DNA of 64,000 nt from Anaerovibrio sp. JC8 (GTDB taxonomy: Bacteria; Bacillota; Negativicutes; Selenomonadales; Selenomonadaceae): the NCBI RefSeq assembly GCF_002100115.1, contig NZ_ANBM01000005.1:228804-292803 (forward strand). The letters are read 5' to 3'. Below the pieces are notes generated by a model that worked only from the letters and a program-made list of their open reading frames with translations, made no database searches and was not told where the DNA came from. The first letter of the stretch is position 1. Each line of letters starts with the position of its first letter. Of the stretch, positions 1 through 9,104 are shown piece by piece. Made by a program: the position numbers and the translations under genes.

Positions 1-1194
1 CAGATGGGCTCCCATAAGATGCACCACAAAGAAATTCTTGGTGCTGCCGTTAATATCGGCAATGGCATTATCCACCAGCGGGAACAGCTCCCCATCAACC
101 CGGCCTTCATCCTCCTTGGAATCACGAATCTGGGTATAGTGGCTGACATTACTGTGAGCAGCATAAATCTGGGCCACGTTGCCCCAGATGCCGGAGCTCT
201 CCTGATTGGACAGCCAGTGGGTCTTGTAGCCGGCGGCATTCATAATATCAATAAGATTATTGTATTCATACCAAGGCTTCTCGGACTCATGGTCACAGAA
301 GGTAAATATCTTGCTGAGGGACGCCACCGTAGTGGAATGGGCACTTACCACATCCCTAAAGAATACAATCTCGCCTTTTTTTGCCATATCATCAAGATTT
401 GGCGTATTCTCCTGACTGTAGCCATAGAGATGCATATGGTTGCGGTTGGTAGACTCACCCAAAATAAATACAATATTGGTAATCTTTCCCTCATTCCGGG
501 TCAGATGAATATCCACATCCAGCTTGGCCTGCAGCTCCTGATAGGCCACATGGTTTTTCCACGCTGTGCTGGTGGCACCCATAAGCCTGGTCAACGGAGT
601 AAGATTATCCCCGCCAAACATGATTCCCGGATAGGCAAAGCACATGTAAATGGCATAGCATGAAGAAACAGCCATTACAATGCCCGCAATAACCTTCTGG
701 GATATGGCATCAGCCTCCAGCCTGCGCCAAGGCTTATATCTCACCAGATAATACATCACGGCAGCGATAACGATGGCAAGAATACCACCCTCTACACCCA
801 CAAAGGTGTTGATAAATTCCGCCGACTCCTCCGGATTGGTTTCAAAGAGGGAATTAATGGTGCCCACTCCGGTGAGAGCACCGTACTGGTACAGTACAAA
901 GGCCTCGATAACAAAGGCCGCAAACAGCACGCTCCCCAATATGCAGCGGATTATTTTACAGGCCTTCGGCACGAAGAGCCATCTTGTAATAAAGGTAACA
1001 AACAAAGCCCCCAAAAGCCCCGTAAAGGCCATGGACATTACAAGGTCAGTTTTTCCCGCCATGCCCCACTTAATAACCTGGGTGGAGCAGCTCAGCAGCC
1101 AAAACAGCATAAAGCAGCCAAAATCCTGGCGCACCAGGTCTGCCACATCCTGTAGGAACGCAGCTATTTTATTTGAAAAGGATTTCTTTTCCAC
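1..1194 (-). CDS. Phosphoethanolamine transferase (EptA-like), 3' end off the window
   Basis: Alkaline-phosphatase-superfamily membrane enzyme that probably adds phosphoethanolamine to lipid A or another envelope glycan. I translated it from the sequence: a GTG start at 1194 sits 7 bases after an AGGAGG site, and 398 codons run to the left edge without a stop. About five hydrophobic segments fill the first ~200 residues. Then come the metal-binding GESTNRNHMHLYGY motif (near residue 245), a Ser-Thr-Thr stretch (SAHSTTVAS, near 288) that fits the phospho-acceptor threonine, and HLMGAH at the cut end. It starts 13 bases after the queE stop, so it is probably cotranscribed with queDE. The exact acceptor cannot be read; a related sulfatase-fold transferase remains possible. 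Confidence 0.8.
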   Translation of the reverse strand, partial: MEKKSFSNKIAAFLQDVADLVRQDFGCFMLFWLLSCSTQVIKWGMAGKTDLVMSMAFTGLLGALFVTFITRWLFVPKACKIIRCILGSVLFAAFVIEAFVLYQYGALTGVGTINSLFETNPEESAEFINTFVGVEGGILAIVIAAVMYYLVRYKPWRRLEADAISQKVIAGIVMAVSSCYAIYMCFAYPGIMFGGDNLTPLTRLMGATSTAWKNHVAYQELQAKLDVDIHLTRNEGKITNIVFILGESTNRNHMHLYGYSQENTPNLDDMAKKGEIVFFRDVVSAHSTTVASLSKIFTFCDHESEKPWYEYNNLIDIMNAAGYKTHWLSNQESSGIWGNVAQIYAAHSNVSHYTQIRDSKEDEGRVDGELFPLVDNAIADINGSTKNFFVVHLMGAHL

Positions 1195-1207
1195 CTGTTG
1201 CTCCTCC

Positions 1208-1939
1208 TTATAACTGGTCCATCATACGATGAGTCTGAGGAATAATCCGTACATCATGAAGGCTTTCCAGTGCCTGCTGCTGAAGCTCCAGCATCTGCTC
1301 CGGCAATGCGGCCTCCACCCCATTCAGCGGAGTAACCGGCTGTAAAATCAGCAGGATATCCGGGTCCACCCCGGCCACCAAATCCACGGCCTTCTGGAAG
1401 TCATCCATGTTAATATCCCCGGAAACTACCAGCTTAACATATACGTCCTTTGCCCTGGCAATCTCCAAAAACCTTCTGTGGTCATCCCAATGGTCCTCTC
1501 CGGTGGCCTGAGGCAGCTTTATATCCATGCTGATAATATCCACCATATCAATGACACGGGCCAGCCTGTCCGGCAGGGTGCCATTGGTTTCCAGCATCAC
1601 CTTGGTGTTGACCATTGGCAGCAGCTCCTGCAGAAAAGCAGAGTGAAGCAAGGGCTCTCCCCCGGTAAAGCTGATAGCCTGATGAGGCAGCTCCATGGTA
1701 AAGCGGTTTATATATGCTGCCACCTCAGTTGGCTCCAGAGGATTTATGGCATCATGAAATTTTCTTGACCCCGGAAAGGTCTCAACGCCACAAATCGGAT
1801 GGGTGCCGGCCTGGTTTTCCGTATCACAGTATTTGCAGTTTAAATTACAGCCCTCAAATCGTACAAAGAGCTGACGGCAGCCCACATAGCGGCCCTCACC
1901 CTGCACGGAGGAAAAAATTTCTATAAGATTTGCGTTCAT
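1208..1939 (-). CDS. queE: 7-carboxy-7-deazaguanine synthase QueE (radical SAM)
   Basis: Radical SAM enzyme that converts 6-carboxytetrahydropterin to 7-carboxy-7-deazaguanine on the route to preQ0 and queuosine. The CxxxCxxC motif (Cys31, Cys35, Cys38 in GCNLNCKYCD) binds the 4Fe-4S cluster, and TGGEPLL near residue 93 is the SAM-binding GGE motif. The N-terminal IFSSVQGEGRYVG is typical of QueE. It follows queD with a gap of about 9 bases, so the product of QueD is the substrate of its neighbour. queC and queF are not in this window. The length of 243 residues is normal for the family. Confidence 0.93.
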   Translation of the reverse strand: MNANLIEIFSSVQGEGRYVGCRQLFVRFEGCNLNCKYCDTENQAGTHPICGVETFPGSRKFHDAINPLEPTEVAAYINRFTMELPHQAISFTGGEPLLHSAFLQELLPMVNTKVMLETNGTLPDRLARVIDMVDIISMDIKLPQATGEDHWDDHRRFLEIARAKDVYVKLVVSGDINMDDFQKAVDLVAGVDPDILLILQPVTPLNGVEAALPEQMLELQQQALESLHDVRIIPQTHRMMDQL

Positions 1940-1948
1940 AATTTTCCC

Positions 1949-2326
1949 TTAGTCCAAAGAGTATATCACGGAAGATTTAGGGGACTCCCAAACCTGAATA
2001 TGCTTAAGCTTTACATTATCATTGAAGAACTCCGCCTTGGCCATTTCCTCATAAATGTACTGGGCCAGATGCTCCGCCGTAGGATTATGGCCGTCAGCAA
2101 AGGCAGGCAGCTCGTTAAGATACTGATGATCCAGGGTCTCCAAAAGGTCCCGCAGACGGCCCTTAACCACCTTAAAATCAACCAGCATGCCCAAGTTATC
2201 CAGCTTTGTTCCAATTACAGCCGCCTCAACGGTCCAGCTATGGCCATGGAGCCTGTCACACTTGCCATTGTAGCCAGCTACTCTGTGAGCCGCCTCAAAC
2301 TCGGCACTTACATGTATTTCAAACAT
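1949..2326 (-). CDS. queD: 6-carboxytetrahydropterin synthase QueD
   Basis: Makes 6-carboxy-5,6,7,8-tetrahydropterin from dihydroneopterin triphosphate, an early step to 7-deazaguanine tRNA bases. His14, His27 and His29 (EAAHR and LHGHSW) form the zinc site, and Cys23 is the expected catalytic cysteine. At 125 residues it is a normal-size PTPS/QueD protein. A TTGGAGG ribosome site precedes the ATG. It is the first gene of a probable queD-queE-phosphoethanolamine transferase transcript. A hairpin at 2354-2384 separates it from the glycosyltransferase gene upstream. Confidence 0.93.
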   Translation of the reverse strand: MFEIHVSAEFEAAHRVAGYNGKCDRLHGHSWTVEAAVIGTKLDNLGMLVDFKVVKGRLRDLLETLDHQYLNELPAFADGHNPTAEHLAQYIYEEMAKAEFFNDNVKLKHIQVWESPKSSVIYSLD

Positions 2327-2353
2327 AAATTGTCTACCTCCAACATAATGGAA

Positions 2354-2384
2354 ACCCCTTCATTGCCAACGCAGCTGAAGGGGT
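2354..2384 (-). terminator. Hairpin after the family 2 glycosyltransferase gene
   Basis: ACCCCTTCA pairs with TGAAGGGGT across a 13-base loop, just past the glycosyltransferase stop codon. The following T run is weak on the minus strand (TTTCC) and better on the plus strand (ATTTTT). It may act as a terminator or as part of the queD leader. Confidence 0.55.
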
Positions 2385-2392
2385 ATTTTTCA

Positions 2393-3646
2393 TCATTTTC
2401 GGCCGTCAATAAACTGATCGTAGCTTACAGCCTGTGTATGCTTGGTGTGAGCCCATTCATGCTCGTTGCGGTGAATGAAGCCCAGGAACACGATTGGCAG
2501 CCAGGAATAAATAAACACCTGATAAAGGGGTATATACAGCCAGGCCTTCCACTTGGCATTCATCTTGATGAGGATAATCATTGGCAGCAAATACTGGATA
2601 ATGGTTATGGCCGTCATCAGATGGTTTGGCATAAAGGCATAAATACTGGTGTAAATCTGCTGGCCATAAATCTGCTGAATATAGCCCATGAGAATAAAGA
2701 AGGCTGTAAACATCAGGAAATATGGCTGAATAAGGTAGAGACAGCCGTCCAGAATAGGAATACTGCGTTGCTTGATACCCTCCTTCAGCAGTTTAGGAAT
2801 AAAGCGGTGTGCCACATCAAACTGACCCTGGGCCCAACGCTTTCTCTGATACCAGGACTGCATGAAGGTCAGCGGCTTCTCGTCGTAGATGATGGCATCC
2901 ACTGCCCAGGTGGTCTTGATACCCTCCACCAGTGACTTCATAGTAAACTCCATGTCCTCTACCAGACAGTTGGCACGCCAGCCATGACGCTTCAATACCT
3001 CGGTGGTAATACACATACCGGTGCCACCCAATACAGCAGACAGACCCAGATTGGTCTTGGCCTGATGAATCAGATAGTCAATAACCCAGAAGGACAGGGC
3101 AAAGGTAGCGGATACCCAGGAATCGTATGGATTCTTGGCGTCCAAAAAGCCCTGAATAATCTTGGCACCCTTCATAAGGTGATGGTTCATTTCAATGAGG
3201 AAGCGTGGATGAACCAGATTGTCTGCATCAAAGATACAAACCGCATCGTATGGCTTCTCCATATCCTTTTCCATATCAAAGAGCTTGGCAAACATCCAGT
3301 CAAGAGCATAGCCCTTGGTCTTTCTCTCAGGATCAAAGCGCTCGCAGACAATAGCACCAGCCTCACGGGAAACCTTGGCAGTATCATCTGTACAGTTATC
3401 GGCAATTACATAAATATCATACAGCTCTTTAGGATAATCCAGCTCCTGAAGATTCTTAACGAGATGACCAACCACGGCCTGTTCATTATGGGCCGCAATC
3501 AGGCAGGCAAACTTCTTTTCCGGGGTTGTAATCTTTTTCTCTCTGAACACCACCAGCCCAAAGAAGCCAATAATAAAGAAATATATAGTGAAACAGAACA
3601 GGAAAACCTGTAATGGAATCATTATTATATCAAGTGGATAAAACAT
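2393..3646 (-). CDS. Membrane family 2 glycosyltransferase (processive type)
   Basis: Inner-membrane GT2 enzyme, probably polymerising or extending an extracellular polysaccharide from nucleotide sugars. It has an N-terminal membrane segment (residues ~8-32) and the GT-A core starting at FACLIAAHNEQAVV. The metal-binding site is FDADNLVH, VEDMEF supplies the acidic base, and QRKRWAQGQ is the QxxRW motif of processive synthases. Two to three further membrane segments follow near residues 310-395. An AAAGGAG site precedes the ATG. It lies 38 bases after pssA on the same strand. The sugar and product cannot be assigned from sequence. Confidence 0.82.
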   Translation of the reverse strand: MFYPLDIIMIPLQVFLFCFTIYFFIIGFFGLVVFREKKITTPEKKFACLIAAHNEQAVVGHLVKNLQELDYPKELYDIYVIADNCTDDTAKVSREAGAIVCERFDPERKTKGYALDWMFAKLFDMEKDMEKPYDAVCIFDADNLVHPRFLIEMNHHLMKGAKIIQGFLDAKNPYDSWVSATFALSFWVIDYLIHQAKTNLGLSAVLGGTGMCITTEVLKRHGWRANCLVEDMEFTMKSLVEGIKTTWAVDAIIYDEKPLTFMQSWYQRKRWAQGQFDVAHRFIPKLLKEGIKQRSIPILDGCLYLIQPYFLMFTAFFILMGYIQQIYGQQIYTSIYAFMPNHLMTAITIIQYLLPMIILIKMNAKWKAWLYIPLYQVFIYSWLPIVFLGFIHRNEHEWAHTKHTQAVSYDQFIDGRK

Positions 3647-3684
3647 TAAATTTTTTCTCCTTTATGACAGCATAAGTATCCAGC

Positions 3685-4389
3685 TTATTTGCTGCCGGAA
3701 ATAAGATTAATACTGTGGTTTACAATACCAAAAACCGCATAAGACGCAAAAATGCCGAACAGAACAGCATAGCCTATTCCATCAATGCCCAGCCAGAGTA
3801 TAGCTGCAAATACAGCTGCCGCAACGACCTTGGCCACCAGATTCATCTTCTCGCCATCACCCTTGAAATCAGGATAATGTACGGTGCTGACCATGAGATA
3901 TGCCACTACCATGACAATAACAGGATATGCATAGGATATTTCATCCAGATTATAGCCCACAGCATTAATAAGCAGGGTGGATGTAGCAATAAGACAGCCA
4001 CCGGCAGGAATAGCCAGGCCCATGAAATAACCATGAACCACCGTGGTATTTACATTGAACCGGGCCAGACGCCACATACCGCAAAGGGCAAAGAAAATAG
4101 CCGCAATGCAGCCAAAAATACCGAAATCAGCCAGCTGAAGCCTGTAGGCCAGCATGGCAGGAGCGGCACCAAAGGAAACCAGATCACACAGGGAGTCCAT
4201 TTCCTTGCCCAGCTCGGAGCTGACCCCAAGAGCACGGGCAGTACGGCCATCCAGTCCGTCAGCCACCAATGCCAGCAAAATACATACTGCAGCGGCTGTC
4301 AGATTATCATTGAATGTACACAAAATGGAAATCATTCCAAAAATAAGATTACTGGAAGTAAACGCATTAGGAATTACAGATTTGCTCAT
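3685..4389 (-). CDS. pssA: CDP-diacylglycerol-serine O-phosphatidyltransferase PssA
   Basis: Integral membrane CDP-alcohol phosphatidyltransferase that makes phosphatidylserine from CDP-diacylglycerol and serine. The signature D-x2-DG-x2-AR-x8-G-x3-D-x3-D is visible in DGLDGRTARALG and GKEMDSLCD. About six to seven hydrophobic segments span 234 residues. Its ATG overlaps the last base of the psd stop codon, so the two enzymes of phosphatidylethanolamine synthesis are translationally coupled. Phosphatidylethanolamine is also the donor expected for the phosphoethanolamine transferase at the left edge. Confidence 0.92.
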   Translation of the reverse strand: MSKSVIPNAFTSSNLIFGMISILCTFNDNLTAAAVCILLALVADGLDGRTARALGVSSELGKEMDSLCDLVSFGAAPAMLAYRLQLADFGIFGCIAAIFFALCGMWRLARFNVNTTVVHGYFMGLAIPAGGCLIATSTLLINAVGYNLDEISYAYPVIVMVVAYLMVSTVHYPDFKGDGEKMNLVAKVVAAAVFAAILWLGIDGIGYAVLFGIFASYAVFGIVNHSINLISGSK

Positions 4390-5027
4390 TAGTCCTTAAT
4401 CCTCCCCACAATGGTCTCTCCTCCATGAACCTTGTCACCCTTCTTCATAAGAACCTCGACGTTCTTAGGTACCACGATCTCAGTACATGAAGCAAATTTA
4501 ATAAGACCGTATACATCGCCCTTCTCCATCTTGTCATCCAGGGTCACCCAGGAAACAATGCGACGGGCCAAAATACCTGCAATCTGAGTTACAGTCACCT
4601 TTAATCTGTCATTTTCAATACCAATCATGTGACGCTCATTCTCAAAGCCCACCTCATCCTTGTACGCAGGCTTAAAACGACCGCAGACATACTTCTGGGT
4701 CTTGATTTCACCCGCAATAGGACTGCGGTTCACATGAACGCTAAAAATGGACAGGAAAATAATAACCTTGGTACCAGGACCCTTTAAAAAGTCATCATAT
4801 TCCACATCCACCACATCCTGCACTGTTCCGTCAGCCGGAGAAACAATCAGATTCTCATCTGCGGGAATAACACGGTCAGGATTTCTGAAAAAATATGTAA
4901 AGTATACTGCCAAAATTCCTGGTACTACTGCACCCAGCGGTCCCAGCAGCAAGCCCAGGAAGGCAGCAACAGCCAAAGCTCCGAAAATGAAAACGTATCC
5001 TTCTCTTACAATATGGAATTTACCCAA
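4389..5027 (-). CDS. psd: Phosphatidylserine decarboxylase (short form)
   Basis: Pyruvoyl-dependent decarboxylase that turns phosphatidylserine into phosphatidylethanolamine. I prefer the TTG start at 5027, 8 bases after AGGAGG; the GTG at 5036 is abutted by that site. Two hydrophobic segments anchor the N-terminus (residues ~12-50), followed by SPADGTV and FLSIFSVHVNRSP, both typical of the family. The self-cleavage site reads FASCTE: the serine that becomes the pyruvoyl group is present (about residue 180), but the usual preceding glycine is alanine. It directly precedes pssA. The length (about 212 residues) fits the short family. Confidence 0.9.
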   Translation of the reverse strand: MGKFHIVREGYVFIFGALAVAAFLGLLLGPLGAVVPGILAVYFTYFFRNPDRVIPADENLIVSPADGTVQDVVDVEYDDFLKGPGTKVIIFLSIFSVHVNRSPIAGEIKTQKYVCGRFKPAYKDEVGFENERHMIGIENDRLKVTVTQIAGILARRIVSWVTLDDKMEKGDVYGLIKFASCTEIVVPKNVEVLMKKGDKVHGGETIVGRIKD

Positions 5028-5116
5028 ATTTTGCACCTCCTGATAACATATTTATACGAGAAAAATAGCTTTAAACTGGAATAATTATATTCCAGCCATC
5101 AGCCCTTGTCTACTCA

Positions 5117-5845
5117 TTATTTTTTGCTTCCCATAACCTTAAACACGAATTTTGGAAGTGCCATAAGACGACCGATACGGCTTGGCTGCTTCAGTCCACG
5201 GAAAAGCCACTCCAGCTTTGCCTTCTGCATCCACAGCGGAGCCCGCTGCATAACACCGGCCATAACATCAAAGGAACCGCCTACGCCAATGGAAACCGGA
5301 ACCTCCAGCTCCTTCATGTGGGCATAGAGCCATTTCTCCTGCTTGGGAACACCCAGGGCCACAAACAAAATATCCGGCTTTGCCGCCTTGATATCAGCAA
5401 TAATCTGTGGCTCGTCATCAGCTGTAAAGAAGCCGTTGCGTGTACCCACTATATTAATGCCGGGATACCACTCCTCTGCCTTCTTCTTTGCCAGATCCGC
5501 TACCCCAGGGGCAGAGCCAAAGAAATAAATCCGCTGGTTTTTCGACGGTGCCAGCTTCATGAGCTCCTGGGACAAATCATAACCGGCCACACGCTCAGGC
5601 ATTGGATGCCCGAGATAGCCGGCAGCCCACACGGTGCCCGCTCCATCAGGAACCACCAGATCAGCAGCATTCAAAATGGTTTTAAGCTCCTCATCGTAGG
5701 TAGCCCGCATTATCATTTCTGCATTTGCCGTGGCAATAAGGGTACTCTCACCTTTTTCAATGAAGCCCTCAACAGTTTCCACTGCTTCGGCCATGGTTGG
5801 AGAGTCTACCTTTACCCCAAGAATATCAACCTTATCAAAAGACAT
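5117..5845 (-). CDS. WecG/TagA/CpsF family glycosyltransferase (GT26)
   Basis: Transfers N-acetylmannosamine(-uronic acid) or a related sugar to an undecaprenyl-linked acceptor in surface polysaccharide synthesis. An AGGAGG site places the start at MSFDKVDILGVKVDS rather than 12 codons upstream. Family features are TANAEMIMRA, VPDGAGTVWAA, the GSAPGVA segment and the VALGVPKQEKWL stretch. The length of 242 residues is typical. The C-terminus is basic and ends near the membrane (KFVFKVMGSKK). It lies 90 bases upstream of psd, which fits an envelope-biogenesis cluster with the GT2, pssA and psd genes. Confidence 0.88.
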   Translation of the reverse strand: MSFDKVDILGVKVDSPTMAEAVETVEGFIEKGESTLIATANAEMIMRATYDEELKTILNAADLVVPDGAGTVWAAGYLGHPMPERVAGYDLSQELMKLAPSKNQRIYFFGSAPGVADLAKKKAEEWYPGINIVGTRNGFFTADDEPQIIADIKAAKPDILFVALGVPKQEKWLYAHMKELEVPVSIGVGGSFDVMAGVMQRAPLWMQKAKLEWLFRGLKQPSRIGRLMALPKFVFKVMGSKK

Positions 5846-5922
5846 TAGTTGCCTCCTAAATTTCAAAAATACAAATTTCATTGTAACACAAAAGTATAAA
5901 GAAGGCTATAGGCAAACATGAG

Positions 5923-5953
5923 AAAAGGGACTGCTTTGCGGTCAGCCCCTTTT
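5923..5953 (-). terminator. Rho-independent terminator after aspS
   Basis: AAAAGGG pairs with CCCTTTT on both strands around a shorter inner stem. It lies 20 bases past the aspS stop, separating aspS from the WecG-like gene. Confidence 0.75.
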
Positions 5954-5973
5954 GCATTAAATCAATTTAATGA

Positions 5974-7773
5974 TTAGTCTTCCTTAATCTTTTTCTTTAC
6001 GTGGGTACGGATGGAAAGCTCCTTCAGCTGCTTCTCATCAACCTCGGAAGGTGCCTGGCTCATTACGTCAGATGCACTCTGGGTCTTAGGGAAGGCGATA
6101 ACGTCACGGATGGACTTTCTCTTGGCCATGAGCATAACCAGACGGTCAAGACCAAATGCCAGGCCGCCATGAGGTGGAGCACCATACTTGAAGGCATCCA
6201 GCATGAAGCCGAACTTGTCATGAGCTGCCTCAGGAGTCAGGCCGATAGCCTCGAATACCTTTTCCTGCAGGTCGTTCTGATAAATACGGAGGGAACCGCC
6301 ACCGATTTCCACGCCGTTAAGAACCATATCATAGGCAATAGCCTTAACCTTGCCAGGATCAGTGGACAGGAACTGAACATCCTCATCACGAGGTGCAGTG
6401 AATGGATGATGCATTGCCTTCCAACGCTTATCCTCTTCGCTGTATTCAAACATAGGGAAATCAACAACCCACAGGAAGCTCAGCTTATCAGGGTCAATAA
6501 GGCCACGACGACGGCCCATTTCCAGACGGAGCTCACCGAGAGCCTGGGCTACTACCAATGGCTTATCAGCAATTACCAGCAGCAGGTCACCAGTCTTGGC
6601 ACCGGTAGCCTTCTTGATTTCCTCGAAGGTTTCATCAGAATAGAACTTCTTGAATGGAGACTTAACGCCCTCTTCAGTGTACTGAATCCAGGCCAGGCCC
6701 TTGGCGCCATAGCCCTGTACGTACTGAACCAGACCATCCAGCTCACGGCGTGGAATGTTGGCATAATCCTCAACATTGATAACCTTAACCTGGCCGCCGT
6801 TCTCCAGAACAGAAGAAAATACCTTAAAGTCAGAGCCCTTAACATACTCGGAAATATCCATGAGCTCCATGCCGAAACGGAGATCCGGCTTATCGGAGCC
6901 ATAACGCTCCATAGCCTCATCCCAGGTCATGCGCAGGAATGGAGCAGGAATCTTGGTATCAAGAGCCTTCTCAAAAATCTCACCCATCATGCCTTCCATC
7001 ATGGTCAGGATAGTCTCCTGGTCGATGAAGGACATCTCAATATCCAGCTGAGTGAACTCTGGCTGACGGTCAGCACGGAGGTCCTCATCACGGAAGCAGC
7101 GAACAATCTGGAAGTACTTCTCAAAGCCGGAGAGCATGAGAATCTGCTTGTAAATCTGTGGAGACTGTGGCAGAGCATAGAACTCACCTGGGTTCAGGCG
7201 GCTTGGTACCAGGAAGTCACGGGCACCCTCAGGGGTGGATTTGCAGAGCATTGGAGTCTCAATCTCCAGGAAGCCGTTGCGGTCAAAGTAGTCACGCATA
7301 ACCTTGGTTACACGATGACGGAGCATGAGGCACTTCTGCATCTCCGGACGGCGCAGGTCGAGATAACGGTACTTCAGACGAAGCATCTCATCTACCTCAA
7401 TACCATCCTGAATGTAGAATGGAGGGGTCTTGGCCTTGTTGAGGATACGGAGCTCCTTAACTACAACCTCGATCTCACCGGTAGCCATGTTAGGGTTTAC
7501 GGTCTCCTCGCTGCGGGCACGAACATCACCACGGACAGCCAGAACGAACTCGCTGCGGATGGTCTCAGCCTTGTGGAAGGCCTCCTCACCAATAGCAGCC
7601 TCATCAAATACGATCTGAACCAGACCGGAACGATCGCGGAAATCAATAAAAATCAGACCACCATGGTCACGACGGCGGGAAGCCCAACCGCAGAGAACAA
7701 CCTCACTGCCTACATTATCCTTGCGCAGCTCACCGCAATGGTGGGAACGCTTCAAACCTTCTAAAGTATCCAT
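5974..7773 (-). CDS. aspS: Aspartyl-tRNA synthetase
   Basis: Class II aminoacyl-tRNA synthetase that charges tRNA-Asp. An N-terminal OB-fold anticodon-binding domain ([22 protein letters not shown]) is followed by the catalytic core. Motif 2 is in [18 protein letters not shown] and motif 3 in [16 protein letters not shown] insertion lies between them, as in bacterial AspS of about 590-600 residues. Whether it also charges tRNA-Asn cannot be judged here. The start ATG follows a GAGGTGAAGG site. It is downstream of hisS with a 35-base gap, a pairing common in Firmicutes. Confidence 0.97.
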   Translation of the reverse strand: MDTLEGLKRSHHCGELRKDNVGSEVVLCGWASRRRDHGGLIFIDFRDRSGLVQIVFDEAAIGEEAFHKAETIRSEFVLAVRGDVRARSEETVNPNMATGEIEVVVKELRILNKAKTPPFYIQDGIEVDEMLRLKYRYLDLRRPEMQKCLMLRHRVTKVMRDYFDRNGFLEIETPMLCKSTPEGARDFLVPSRLNPGEFYALPQSPQIYKQILMLSGFEKYFQIVRCFRDEDLRADRQPEFTQLDIEMSFIDQETILTMMEGMMGEIFEKALDTKIPAPFLRMTWDEAMERYGSDKPDLRFGMELMDISEYVKGSDFKVFSSVLENGGQVKVINVEDYANIPRRELDGLVQYVQGYGAKGLAWIQYTEEGVKSPFKKFYSDETFEEIKKATGAKTGDLLLVIADKPLVVAQALGELRLEMGRRRGLIDPDKLSFLWVVDFPMFEYSEEDKRWKAMHHPFTAPRDEDVQFLSTDPGKVKAIAYDMVLNGVEIGGGSLRIYQNDLQEKVFEAIGLTPEAAHDKFGFMLDAFKYGAPPHGGLAFGLDRLVMLMAKRKSIRDVIAFPKTQSASDVMSQAPSEVDEKQLKELSIRTHVKKKIKED

Positions 7774-7808
7774 TTAATCCTTCACCTCATACAAAATATT
7801 TTGGGTTA

Positions 7809-9059
7809 TTATTTAAGTTTATTGAAAAGCTCGCTTACAGGAACCTTCTCCTGCTCGCTGCCAGCCATATCACGGAGCATTACCACACCCTCGGAAAGCT
7901 CATCATCCCCCATAATGGCGGCGAATTTTGCTCCCAGCTTGTTGGCCTGCTTCATCTGGGCCTTCATGCTACGGCCCGCATAATCAACTGCGGCACTAAA
8001 GCCCGCATCCCGGAGGTCCATAACCAGCTTAAAGGCTTCCTCCTGTGCTGCTTCGCCCAGGGCTACCACATACACATCGACGCTGCGGTTCTTATCCGGC
8101 AGCAGCCCCTGCTTTTCCAGGGCCAGGAGAACACGCTCCAAACCAGTAGCAAAGCCCACAGCCGGAGTAGGGTTACCACCCATTTCCTCAATGAGACCAT
8201 CATAGCGGCCACCACCGGCAACTGCACTCTGAGCCCCCAATGGAGGATATTTAATCTCAAAGGCGGTCTTGGTGTAATAATCAAGGCCACGGACCAGACG
8301 TGGGTCCAGCTCATACTTGACGCCTGCCTTGGCCAGATGCTTCTGGAGCTTCTGGAAGTGATCACTGCACTCCTCGCACAGGCAGTCAGTAATCTTTGGA
8401 GCATCCTTCATATAAGGCTTTTCCGCATCCTTCTTGCAGTCCAGAATACGCATTGGCGCTCTGTCAAAACGGCTGCGGCAATCCTCACACAGGTCCTCCA
8501 GCTTATCCCGGAAGAAATCCTGCAGCATGGTACGGTACTTGGCCCGACAGGTTGGACAGCCTACAGAATTTATGTACAGCTCCAAATCATTGAGGCCCAG
8601 GCCCTGCAGCAGCTTCATGGCCAGCAGGATAATCTCGGCATCCACAGCCGGATTGGACTCGCCAATGGCCTCCACACCAAACTGGTGGAACTCACGCATA
8701 CGGCCAGCCTGCGGGCGGTCATAGCGGAACATGGAGCCAATATAAAACAGCTTGGTCAGTGCATTTTCCGCATAAAGCTTATTCTGCAGATAAGCTCTGA
8801 CAGCTGAAGCTGTATTCTCAGGACGCAGGGTGATGCTTCTGTCTCCCCGATCAGTAAAGGTGTACATTTCCTTGTCAACTACATCAGTACCCTCACCGAT
8901 ACCCCGCTGAAACAGCTCAGTGTGTTCAAACATCGGGGTTCTGATCTCCTGATAGCCAAACCGCTTACAAAGAGAGCGGATATTCTCTTCCACAAACAGC
9001 CAGTCACCGACGGTATCCGGCAGTATGTCCTTGGTGCCCCGTGGAGCATTTGTCAACAT
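7809..9059 (-). CDS. hisS: Histidyl-tRNA synthetase
   Basis: Class II synthetase for tRNA-His. It begins with APRGTKDILP and continues with motif 1 (EIRTPMFEHTELF), motif 2 (MFRYDRPQAGRMREFHQFG), the histidine-binding LVRGLDYYTKTAFE and motif 3 (AVGFATGLERVLL). The C-terminal anticodon-binding domain carries VVALGEAAQEEAF and ends at the stop at 7809. The length of 416 residues is normal. An AGGAGG site precedes the ATG. It sits between hemZ and aspS in the same direction, with short gaps that suggest one transcript. Confidence 0.97.
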   Translation of the reverse strand: MLTNAPRGTKDILPDTVGDWLFVEENIRSLCKRFGYQEIRTPMFEHTELFQRGIGEGTDVVDKEMYTFTDRGDRSITLRPENTASAVRAYLQNKLYAENALTKLFYIGSMFRYDRPQAGRMREFHQFGVEAIGESNPAVDAEIILLAMKLLQGLGLNDLELYINSVGCPTCRAKYRTMLQDFFRDKLEDLCEDCRSRFDRAPMRILDCKKDAEKPYMKDAPKITDCLCEECSDHFQKLQKHLAKAGVKYELDPRLVRGLDYYTKTAFEIKYPPLGAQSAVAGGGRYDGLIEEMGGNPTPAVGFATGLERVLLALEKQGLLPDKNRSVDVYVVALGEAAQEEAFKLVMDLRDAGFSAAVDYAGRSMKAQMKQANKLGAKFAAIMGDDELSEGVVMLRDMAGSEQEKVPVSELFNKLK

Positions 9060-9104
9060 ATCTTACAAAACCTCCTTTGCTTCATTTAATATGAAAGCAA
9101 GGTA

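Noticed and set aside
2327..2392. PreQ1 riboswitch before queD
   Set aside because: Only one simple hairpin is present; the preQ1-I core and A-rich tail are not seen.
6001..7764. Long plus-strand open frame (587 codons) opposite aspS
   Set aside because: It mirrors aspS, which has all motifs; the product has no recognisable domain. Similar long shadows lie opposite relA (28415-30220) and aroA (45259-46398).
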